Shown here: one piece after another, positions 54,012 to 64,000 of the stretch
Layout of the letters: each line of letters opens with the position of its first letter
Numbering within the stretch: the first letter of the stretch is position 1
NCBI GenBank assembly: GCA_905250115.1
Contig: CAJNOI010000039.1
Coordinates: 506,171 to 570,170 of the forward strand
Source of the DNA: Adineta steineri
Taxonomy: Eukaryota; Rotifera; Eurotatoria; Adinetida; Adinetidae
Reading direction: 5' to 3'
Length of the DNA: 64,000 nt
Position numbers and translations under genes: made by a program
The notes under the pieces: model-generated
Database searches by the model: none
What the model was told of the DNA's origin: nothing
What the model saw: only the letters and a program-made list of their open reading frames with translations

Positions 54012-55401
54012 AATAATGAAAACAATATTTTTTTTTAATTAAGAACAAATGTAATTTTTTTTTCGTAATATGTACATATGAAAACAAATGATGATTTAAT
54101 ATCTGTGAGAATTTAATATAGTTTTTATTAATTAAATTTTAAAAGGTTAATTTTCTCGAACTATTGTAAATACATATTTTGTTAATTAGAAATTCACAAT
54201 ATTTATTATGTTTTGGAAATGATAAAGTAAATGTTTTTTCAAAGGAAAATTTCTCTATGAAAAAAAAATTCACTTTTTCTCCTTGAAGCACGTTTTGTAG
54301 GTAAAGAAAACGTAATTTATTTTTGTTAGAATACATTGCTAGTTATTGTCATTTAATTTACTGTTCTTAGAAATATCCTTGAAGATAAGTTAGTACTCGA
54401 GTAATGTAAACATCTATTCCGATATGACTTGACAAGCTATAGCGGCGAATAATGTAATTCATTTTGTCGTAGCTTAAACAAGGATACAAATCTTTTCATA
54501 AATCGAACTTGTCACTTGTGCGGAAAGATTCTATGTTTATGTAAACACATTTTGCTTCGTTTTTGTTTTCATCAAAATTTTTCTCTCTATCAACAATATA
54601 TAAAACAACAGATTCATTGATGCATGACAATAATAAACAATCTCAAAACAAAAAAATAGTATAATGTTGATAAAATTACATGTATATATTTCTTTTTTGT
54701 ATTCATTTAATTACTGATGTATAAAAATATTTGAGTAAAAATTATACAATAGACTCCATTAGTATTTACAATAATACGTCAATAATATATCAATATTATG
54801 TCTAGCAATTACAGAATAAAAAACAATATATACTAATTTTTTGAAAAAAATTATATAGTTTAATTAGTTTTATATCAATATTATTTGATAAAATTAACAA
54901 ATCACTTTTTAAACGCTATCTTCTATAGTTATTTTATTTTCTCTCTTTTCTCTCTCTCACACAATATACACATATTTTAATCAGCACATGTATGCAAAGC
55001 CTTTTGCCTAATGATTCGATTATGACGAATGTGAATTTTTATTTTAGATAAAGTAATCTATTGATCTATTTAATTCAACATTATTATTATTTATATATCA
55101 TTCATTCAATGAAATTAGTGGTATGAAGAATCATCTAATAATTATATTATAAATAATATATATTTTTTATTTTAGAAAAATAATCAGTTGATTTATTTGA
55201 TTTATTTCGTTTATCCATTCCAACATATTTTGATCATGATGTCTCATATAGTAAATCTGATTAGTCAAGTTATTGAAGTTGCTGTTCATTGCGTTTATGA
55301 AGCAAAACCAGTCAATTGATTTCAGTTTCTTCGAATATAATAAATTAAAAACCCACTTAAACTAAAAATAAATACTAAATTATGGTTTTCTTCTTTTATC
55401 A
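54012..55401. other. AT-rich intergenic stretch
   Basis: About 1.4 kb with no supported gene, RNA or transposon. Confidence 0.4.
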
Positions 55402-55660
55402 TTGTATTTAAATGATACAAAACAAAAAACAAAAAGATTAAGATGTTTAACTATTCAAGCAATGCCATGCAATAGAGTTTTTCCTTGTATTATCGATTTT
55501 AACAACTTGAAAACTATATTTAAACATTTTTATGAATTTCATGGATATCAATTTACTTGGATTACTACCGATTATAGAACCTGGTATAAAAATCAAGAAG
55601 TAACAAAGATTTTTTTACGAACATCTCCTATATTCTTTTGATATTGCTTCTGAAAGAAGC
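55402..55660 (+). pseudogene. Possible M1-aminopeptidase-like fragment
   Basis: The translated stretch TIQAMPCNRVFPCIIDFNNL resembles the ATTQxxPTDARRAFPCFDEPALK block of M1 metallopeptidases. It is followed by KTIFK, as expected downstream (KATF). No zinc-binding HExxH motif is nearby, and the frame breaks within 250 bp. This could be the trace of a decayed gene or a chance likeness. Confidence 0.25.
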
Positions 55661-55971
55661 ACTAGCAAGATACATTAAAACAACAAAAGATTTTATTGAT
55701 TACTCTGATACAACTGAAGCACCATCAGCAACAGCGTCAAAATTAACAACACGAGTTAGTTTATACAAGAATCATCAGAATATTAATTATGAATGGACCT
55801 ATAGAGTTTCAAAATTTTAAATAATTTAAATCTTTAAATTTTTTCAATGGGTGTCCTTTCTTTTTTTGACCATTTTATTGTTATAAGATGATCAGAAAAC
55901 GAAAGCATTTGAATATTATCAACTATTCGATCAAGTAATATATCAGGTACATACCCAGGACGATGATTCCT

Positions 55972-56129
55972 GAAGCAGTATTCCCAGAACTTCCGGTTAA
56001 AACCCTCAGGAAATTCATAGTTTCTGGCAGGAACCCTGCCGGAAAATGCCCGGAATTTGCTTCTGACATCAATGCCGGACGGAACTGAGCGGATTTGGTC
56101 ACAGGATCCGATCACCGGAATACTGCTTC
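55972..56129. repeat. GC-rich element bounded by 13-bp inverted repeats
   Basis: GAAGCAGTATTCC at 55972-55984 and its exact reverse complement at 56117-56129 bound a segment far richer in G+C than its surroundings. Inside is a perfect small hairpin, GGCAGG-AAC-CCTGCC, near 56027. CCGGAA and GGAAAT-like words recur to about 56225. It may be a small MITE; no convincing target duplication is seen. Confidence 0.45.
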
Positions 56130-56229
56130 CATTTTCCTATGGATTTCCCGTGTTTTCCTACGGAATGCCCAGGAAAATCACGGAATCCGATCGTTTCCTA
56201 CCGTACGTCTTTGACATGGGTATATTGCA

Positions 56230-56989
56230 ATAAATGGCTTTGGTGAGGGCAATATAAACAATGCTGAACTGAAAAACAACATCAAATCGTCGTTTATAAA
56301 GTTTTTTAAAAAAATAGAAAAAATGTAACGTTGATTTTTCATTTTTTTTGTTGAAATAAATGTTCATCATAAGAATAACATACTTTTGAAAGATTTTTAA
56401 TATATTTTGTCATCAAACTAATTTATCAATGTAGAACGAGTCGATCGAAAATAGGTGACGTTTTAAAATTTTCTCATTTCAAGGATAAACATTCCGAAAG
56501 AAACTGCTCTTAGCTATTTAATCAATCATAGACTAGATGATGTTTCATAAGTTTTGGGCTGCTACAAAATTCCTTTATATAAACACAGAACCATGTCTCA
56601 TGATTATGTTTATATATCATCCTTGAGTGCTCGTGACAGGCTGTCAAATGATATGTAATTGAATAAGATCATCCCTTCTAATATTAAAAATATATTTAAT
56701 CAATTCAAAAATCATTTCATTATATTTTTAAAGAATAATTATTATATACATAAACACACTGATTTAATATTTAACATCTGTTATAAACAAACATTTGTAT
56801 TTATTAATACTAAATTTGACATGCGCCTATTGTATATTTTTATAGAATGGACAAAGTGTGATTTGACACTGGAAGGAAAAAGAAAAAGCTCTCTGTATAA
56901 TAGTTATATAAATAAATAAATAAATATATATATATATATATGTATATATTCAACACAAAGAAATACAGACGTATATGTCAAACAGATAT
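56230..56989. other. Intergenic downstream of the 5-HT2-like receptor
   Basis: AT-rich, ending in a TA microsatellite at about 56918-56948. No gene is supported. Confidence 0.4.
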
Positions 56990-59900
56990 TTAACGTGCAT
57001 CAGCTTGTCCTCTACTAACAATTGACATTTTTCGTCCCACTGACATTGTTACTGAATGACATGATGGACTAAACATTTGTGAACGATGTGAACTAATCAC
57101 TTTTCGACATGTTAATATATTAACAAAAGCTCGACGAAAAGCTCGACTAAATATAGTATAAATAATTGGATTTGCACCAGATGAACAATAACCAAGCCAT
57201 GTTGCAATTGATATAAAAATTGGATGTATATCGTTAATAAAACATGATAAAAGATTAATAACAAAAAATGGTGTCCATAAAATGACAAAGATGGAAAATA
57301 TAATTAATAAAACACGCATTGCTTTTCGTTCATTACTTGCTGAAGTTTTAGTTAAATTTCGAAATGTTGGATGATGTTTTTTAGCAGGAGATACTGGTTT
57401 TGGAGCGTTAATTCCAGCTATAACAGCTTTCATATTATTTGATTGATGAGTAAGACTTGATGACCCTGATGATGAATCTTCAGTATCTAATGAAACCATT
57501 TGAAAACTAGCTTGAGACATAAGATCATTAAGACGTGGTGGACGTTTTCGTACACCTTTTTGAGATGATGAACCAATTGACGATGATGTACTTGGTCGAT
57601 TTGCACGCATAAGACGAGCTGCTAACATAGATGATGTTATTGAACCAACACTACTTCGTTGTAAAGCAGCAAAACTATGCACAGATGCAACATGATCATC
57701 TACTAATAAAAGTTGTTGATGTTGAGGACGAGAAATTGAATTTGGATTTGATGTCGGTCCATATAATTGTTCAATACGAGGAAAATAACGTTTAAGATTT
57801 GATAATGGAGAATTTTGTAAATATAATTTTTGTCCAGATAACATTGGTGTATTTTCTGTAACATTTACAGCTGATACACAACGTGATCGTACAGCTGCAT
57901 CATGATCAAGAGCTGTCGATGATGTTGTAACTGTAATCCAATCTTTAATACGTTGACATGTTGTATCAAATTTTGATGGTGATGTAAGACGACGTTTAAG
58001 AGGTTCAACATTATAATTAACATTAAGATTTACTGAATTATTACTATTCTTATTTACATTTGCTGGTAAATTCTGTGTACTATCATGTGTAACAAGAAGA
58101 TTTGGAATATGTACTCCATTATTCATAGTTGTTTTATCATCGTTTGAATCAAATGATGCTAATCGAGTGTCTGCACTATGTCTAAATAAATGTTATATAT
58201 ATATTTTTATGATTAGATTTAAAAAAAAATAACTTACGATCTTGAAAAATATTGTTGATGGATATTCGATAGCATATTTGAATCACCAGTAAAATATGAA
58301 CTTGGAATAACAATGGGTTGAGTAACGGTTGTTTCTGCAAGTAATTGATCAATTGTTGGTGTATTATTATTATCAAATGAATCGGATGCACCAGGTACAG
58401 AAAGTGATAGACGTTTAGCATGTGGTGAATTGTCATTATTCATTGATGCAGATAATTGAGCTGTTAATTTAGCAAGTTCTTCACGAATTTTAGCTGAATC
58501 ACGACGTATTTGAAGTATTGTATGAGCAGATGAACTTCGTCGTCGTCGATTTTTACGAGCATCATCAACATCAAGTAATGGTGTACAAGAATGAGAGCGT
58601 TTTGTTTGTGTATTATTAGCATTATGTGATGAACCAGGATCAAGAAGTTGACTTGATAATGGAGATGATCGTTCAGCTAATATAAATATAAATGCAAAAC
58701 AATTTTCTTAAAGAACAAAAAAAAAAGAGAATTCTTTTATATATACCAGATTTTTCAGGTAATGGTTGAAGTTGTTTATCTCGTCGTTTATGCCATGTAA
58801 TTGGTGCTAATGGTTTCAATGTTTCACTAAGACGATAATTAGAAATATATTTTCGTTTTGTTAAATTTTTCTTTTCTAATGAGTATTGTCTAGTTTCCAA
58901 TAATGATGTAGCACGTTTACGTGGACAATCGACTGGTGTAGATGGTGAAGTTATAGTTTGACTTTTTTGTTCAGGAGATTTTACTGGTGGTGTTGATTCA
59001 GTTATACTTTTTTGTCCATCAGTTGTTTCAGTATTAACTGCCCGTTTCCATCTCATAGCCATTGTTGCTAAATTAATAACTGCATGCATCTTTTGTCGTC
59101 TTGTATAACGATTTTTTTTTGTTGTATGTGCTTGTTGTAATGCACTCATTGTTAAAGCATATGTAACAATCATAATAACCAATGGAATAAAAAATGCAAC
59201 AAATGAACCATAAATTTTAAAAGTTCGATGAGATGGAAAACATGCATGTGTTGCTTCATTATATACATTTGTTGGATCGACTAAACCAAGAATGAATAGT
59301 GGTAAACAGATACCAAATGATATTAACCTAGACATATAGTTTAATCTTCATTAAAAATATTTTAAAGAATTTCGATACCATATAGTTATTATTTTATATG
59401 CCATTAGACTTCTTCGTTTATTTCGTCCATATTTAAGTGGATATCTCAATGTGAGATAACGATCAAGTGACATAACGCTACAAAAAATTAGAACAAAAAT
59501 TAAAACAAATGAATCAATATTTTTTATATTACCTCATATGCCATATCGATGATGTACTACAACAAACATCGAATGTTAACCAAACATTACAAGCTAATGC
59601 ATTGAATGGAAAATGTCCGATAAGTTCAATCGTTACCGCTAGAGGCATAACAAGACATGCCACAAGACAATCAGTAAATGCGAGTGATGTTAAAAAATAA
59701 TTTGTTGTATTTTGTAAATGTCTTTCACGTATAACAGCAATACAAACAAGACTATTACCACATACAGTAAATAAAATAACTGAAAAATAGAGACAAGTTT
59801 GAGATTTCATCATACATTTGATATAATTCAAAAAACGTTGTTTTTATGTTTATTGATTAATCTTTGTTTCATGTATTTAGAAACAAAAAAACAGATCTTA

Positions 59901-60430
59901 TGTCTACTTCCGCTATCAGGATATTTATATGTTTAAATACTTGTCATTTATCTTTTTGTATTCTATTTTTGATATTTATTAAAAAAGCGGCATGAGAATC
60001 ATCTTCTTTTGATGATATTTCTACCTTTAAATATTTTATTGTCTATTCTTTTCTATATCACACTTTTTCTACTACGTTATAATAATGATAAAAAAATATA
60101 ATTATGATTACGTTTATTTTTTTTCTAATAATTGTAAAATTATTTTTAACTAATGTTAATAACAATATGCATGCAACAAAAATTATTACTAAAAAAAGAC
60201 TAAAAATAGATACTAACATGTATAGAATCGTTTGAATTAACACTTAAAATCTTTTTCTAGATTAACAAGATTAATGATAACTTACTTGTAATTAATGATA
60301 AAGTAGCCCACATTGGTTCGGTATCTTGTGAAATTTGAGAAGTATTATTAAAATCAATATTAAAACGTATTTCATTTCGTGTTCCATTGACCATAGCAGA
60401 TGATAGCCAATATTTCGTCGTTACTAGCAT
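56990..60430 (-). CDS. HTR2-like: 5-HT2-like biogenic amine receptor with very long third loop
   Basis: A class A GPCR in about seven exons from ATG 60430 (MLVTTKYW) to the stop at 56990. The lumenal N-terminus has NGT and NNTS glycosylation sites. TM1 has CGNSLV; TM2 LAFTDCLVACLVMPL; TM3 WLTFDVCCSTSS, with the amine-binding Asp, then MSLDRYLTLRYPL. TM5 GSFVAFFIPLVIMIVTY is nearly identical to the 5-HT2 consensus. TM6 is FVILWTPFFVINLL and TM7 GYCSSGANPIIYTIFS. The third intracellular loop is about 560 residues, rich in Ser, Pro, Arg and Gln, and spans exons 58673-59335, the 58240-58680 region and 56990-58180. By family it would couple serotonin or a related amine to Gq. Dopamine or tyramine receptors are alternatives, but TM5 and TM7 favour 5-HT2. 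Confidence 0.88.
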
Positions 60431-61740
60431 AGGTTATTTTTTCTTCTACAATAAAACGAATAAGTACATTTGAAAGAGACAATAATATAAACGGATGTGA
60501 GCACAGCTCTAGTGTAAAACTTGACTATGTCCGGATGTCCGTGTCAACACCAATCGTTCATTTTGACGAAAGGAAGTGAAAGGATGATGAAGAAAGCAAG
60601 CAAAACAAAGAGTGTTTTCCCAATAGTATCAAAAAGGAAAACATTGAAAAAAAACGATGTATTTACATAAGTAAAAACTTTTTTATGTAATAAAAACAAT
60701 AGTTTCTTTGTATATGATATAAATTTTTAACAGAAAAAAAATTCTTTCTTTTAACTACAATCTAAATATCATTAATTTCATCATTAAAATAGATATTTAA
60801 ATAAATAATAAGTTTTTTTTTTCTCTAAGAATTATCTATGCTTCATTTACTTAAATATCGAAGTATAAAAACAAAACGTGCGAATGTGCTTTTGTTCAAT
60901 CTCATAAATTTTTCTATGCATCTTACTAGTTCAATTTACATTTAAGGAAAGCATTGATAATAGTAAAAGTTTCCTGATGGTGTTTCGCCAACGTCAAGGA
61001 CATTAGCCGCCGGCAGCATATATATCGGAACATCGGCAAATTATCTGCTATCTTCTTCCGTTTACCCTTCTCTCTTTCATTCTAATGGAAAATGAGAGCG
61101 TGACAAGCACAACGGGTGATCCTTTCTCATATAGAGACAGAAAGAAAGGGACAACGAACGATGGGGAAGACATACAGGGACAAGAGACAGAGAGAGGGAG
61201 AGAGAACAACTTGAAAAATGAGATTTTATCAATGACACTCGCTAACTGAATGAGAACGTTACTAAAAGAGAGAAACATAAGCACTTGCGCGATAATCTCA
61301 TTTCTGACTCCATCAGCAAGAAACTTACATAGATATGAACGAAGAAAGACAACTAGAATATTATTACGTCGTATCATCATCACCATCAACACTTGGCAAT
61401 AAAGACCGAAAAAATGCATATATATATATATGCATATATATGTATATATGCGCAATTCTATCAGTCATCTTGCGTAACTAGCCAGCCGTAGCATACGAGA
61501 AATCGGACGCCTATGAATCTTAACATCCGATCATATAATAAAGGAAATAAGAGAAGAAGAGGACTACTGATAAATTCACTTATTGAAACTAGTGTCTGTT
61601 TGGAGTCGTCGCGTCGCCGCCTGACAATTTATTTCTATGTTTCATTATTGTTTATAATATATACCATAATGCCTAAAGGTCGATGCGAAAGTGACAAATG
61701 ATAGGCCTTCTATATGTATATAATTCTTAGACATTGATGT
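60431..61740. other. Intergenic, presumed promoter/5' UTR of the amine receptor
   Basis: AT-rich with a purine-rich GAGA tract at about 61175-61210 and a palindromic AT/GC-step repeat (GCATATATATATATATGC) near 61413. Open frames here (for example 61048-61455 on the minus strand) are driven by simple repeats. Confidence 0.4.
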
Positions 61741-62507
61741 CTAGCGATATCGACTTTGAAAAGTAGTATGTCGTGTCTTATTGTTGGTAGCACATGTCAA
61801 ATGTATAGCCATTATACAAGCTAAAGCACCTAGGCCTGTCAAAATGGCATGGATAGTAATAATAGCAACTAGATTTTGGTGTAGATTATCTTTCATTTTT
61901 TCATCACATAATGGTTTTGATTGACTCATATCATTACAAAATTCGATTTCATTAAAGATTTCTTTTGGCTCATTTGTTTCTTTAAAACCACAACATTCTA
62001 ATTTAACTAAACTAAAATAAAATATAAATATTTATTTGAAAAAAAAAAAAGTTTTTTTTTTCGGATTACTCACAAGTCACGTGCTACTTTAATATTCTTT
62101 TCATCTTCGAGTAATTTTGGATTTGATATAAACTGTTCATAATTATTAATGACATTATTAATTAACCACTGTTGTTTTATACAAAATAGAATAAGTATTG
62201 TAAGAAGTATGATTGTAATAAAACCAACAAGAATTATATAAATAGATAGAGCTTTAAAGAAGATATACAAGATTAAATATGAATACAATTAACTATATTT
62301 ACCACATTTTGATCGTTTAACTGAACCAATTAATCCCAAGAGACCAATAAATATAACAAAAAAAGCAAGGATAATAACACCTATTATCAGTTGAATTGAA
62401 TGATATTTATTATATACATAAAAACTCAATACCATCAAGGCAATACCAAATATGATTAACAGACTGTTAAGCAAGGATAAAAATGTTTTTGAACATGCAT
62501 GAGCCAT
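61741..62507 (-). CDS. Tetraspanin
   Basis: Three exons (62303-62507; 62251 down to about 62088; about 62009 down to 61741). MAHACSKTFLSLLNSLLIIF is the classic tetraspanin opening, Cys-Lys-x(6)-Asn before TM1. TM2 (IIGVIILAFFVIFIGLLGLI) ends in the small polar turn SVKRSKCG. TM3 is YIILVGFITIILLTILILF. The large extracellular loop contains the CCG motif (KLECCGF) and further Cys residues (EFCND, KPLCDE). TM4 is AIITIHAILTGLGALACIMA, followed by a short basic tail. The start at 62507 is preferred to the in-frame ATG at 62537 because of TM1 spacing. The exon 2/3 junction is uncertain: the obvious GTGAGT donor leads to a stop, whereas a GTGACT donor a few bases earlier keeps the frame into CCG. 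Tetraspanins organise membrane-protein microdomains. Confidence 0.85.
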
Positions 62508-64000
62508 TTTATTAATACTTAGAGCAAAAAGCGCCAATTATATATCATTTTCTCTAATGTAGTCTACTTAGCTACAATGTAGAGTCAAATAACAACACAA
62601 AAAAAAACGCTCGAAGTTCTTTTTTTCTGATCCTTGACATGAACCCATCGTACTAGACTTATTATAAAAAAAAGCGATATCTAATTTGCATTTGTTTACT
62701 ATATAGAATTATGACAATGTTTGTATACATCATACCGAAGGACAAATATGTAACTACATCAAGACAAAAAAGAATTGAGCAATTGTTCTAATAGAAAAGT
62801 CTGTTGTTAATGAACACTCTTTGTCTTCGGACAAAATCTCGTCATAACACAGTTCTAATTGACAGTACACTTGTCCTGTTCAATGACAGTTCGAGGGTGA
62901 TGAAAAGTAAAAGAACAAAAGAAAGAGAGAGAGAAAGAGAAAGAGAGACAGGGAAAAACGATCATGAATAACTAAACCATTATAGATAGAGAATAATGAT
63001 AGCTGTATTACTGAAATCTATCTTGATTATTACTTACAGTACAAGACTATATGAGAGTAGAAAGTGACATTGATAATAATCATGGGAAGAATCATAAATG
63101 ACATCCAATTTTGTATATATATATTAATTAAGATAATTAATTAGGAATCTTACGATAGGATCTATTTTAACATTTATCAGAATCTAAAATCTACTGTTTT
63201 CTCTTAACTGACTCTTTTCAAAAATATCTCTTACTACTAATTGAATTATTCATCATTTTCAAAATAGATTATATCTAAAATAAATAAATAGTTATTTAAA
63301 ATCATTTAAAAATTTTTTTGTTTCTCATTCTAATCGATTCTGCTTATTCTCGATAGATAAATTCATTCACTATTTAATCTATAGTAGTGATAACTTTTAT
63401 CGAATAATAGAACTAATCGAAATAAGAGGTCACCAGAGTACAGAAATTTTTCATACTTAATACGATTCAATTTATTATACGTATATATTTTTTTTTCGTA
63501 AGAAGAACAAATTATCTTTCAGACATCATTGATGAATCTAATATTAAGACATAACAGAAGTGATAAGACAACGATACTTTTCTCTTTGAACTAATACTCA
63601 ATATTCGATTAGTAATCTAGGTTTCAATCAGATAGATAAGAAGACAAAAATAAAATACTTTTAATGTTATACTATACTTTTTATTCACCTGACCGAAATA
63701 ATTGACATATCAAATTGCTAGACATTTTCTATCTTTATTCTAATGAATATGAACGGAACTTAGCCATACTAAATTGACACTCGTATTATCACTGTATAAG
63801 CATCAAACTCTTATTGACGTCCGGCGACCAAAGCAGAAAAATGAGAAAAGCCTGAAGCTCATCAACATCGAAGAAAAAGAGCAAGAAAAGGAAAAGAGGA
63901 GGAAAACGTAATAGACACGCCACATTAACCAGAGAAAACAGAATAATTCTGATTGTGTGCAATGCTCAAATGCACACGCGAAGGTGAACGAGCATAGGCG
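62508..64000. other. Intergenic to window end
   Basis: A GA microsatellite at about 62910-62960 lies upstream of the tetraspanin. The rest is AT-rich, without a supported gene; the last 200 bp become richer in G+C and purines, perhaps the 5' region of a gene beyond the window. Confidence 0.4.

Noticed and set aside
61048-61455. 135-codon minus-strand open frame
   Set aside because: Driven by a GA/CT repeat and AT microsatellite; it lacks conserved features and splice context.

Overview
The window looks like a compact, AT-rich invertebrate nuclear genome. Its genes are split by many very short introns (about 45-100 nt, GT-AG) and its product set is metazoan: MFSD8/CLN7, a Hey-type bHLH-Orange factor, glutamyl- and prolyl-tRNA synthetase, BRWD/PHIP, HIP1/HIP1R, a 5-HT2-like receptor, a tetraspanin and a 5S rRNA. 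Some genes are intronless or have architectures more usual in fungi or bacteria: GT32 glycosyltransferase, PIG-L-like deacetylase, a decayed FAD oxidoreductase, and a VIT-VWA-TPR-DUF2135 protein. This mixture, and a TGTGGG-like core in one transposon, fits a bdelloid rotifer. That assignment is my inference; nothing in the sequence names the species. Two 100-N assembly gaps lie at 25876-25975 and 38843-38942.

Layout. 1-5377 (+): 3' part of a long acidic Ser/Thr-rich protein with a repeated helix motif and only phase-0 introns. 6433-7371 (+): a lamin-tail-domain protein without a rod. 7662-9866 (-): MFSD8. 10218-11556 (-): a class A GPCR. 13355-14294 (+): Hey-type bHLH-Orange. 14822-15272: a hAT-type MITE. 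16142-20725 (-): the GluRS/ProRS locus, built as two tandem units that could also splice into one. 20726-26248: gene-poor, transposon-rich DNA with a Tc1/mariner-type non-autonomous element, a decayed inverted-repeat element and a 5S rRNA gene. 26249-33250 (+): BRWD/PHIP. 33609-34366 (-): a small protein with tandem repeats. 34970-38635 (+): the VIT-VWA-TPR-DUF2135-ZZ protein. 40513-42697 (+): two intronless membrane enzymes, GT32 and PIG-L. 42749-43911 (-): the FAD oxidoreductase pseudogene. 44939-51166 (-): HIP1/HIP1R, with a hAT MITE in one intron. 51838-51989: a second copy of that MITE. 52915-54011 (+): a papain-like cysteine protease. 55402-56129: possible gene remnant and a GC-rich repeat. 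56990-60430 (-): 5-HT2-like receptor. 61741-62507 (-): tetraspanin.

No operon or pathway unites the window. Neighbours that may be linked are the GluRS and ProRS units, about 130 bp apart, and GT32 and PIG-L, 160 bp apart, both acting in membrane glycolipid chemistry. The features most worth a second look are the internal start inside the EPRS locus, the symmetric-exon repeat protein, the chimeric VIT/ZZ protein, and the hAT MITE with the telomere-like core. No complete new multi-gene system is evident.
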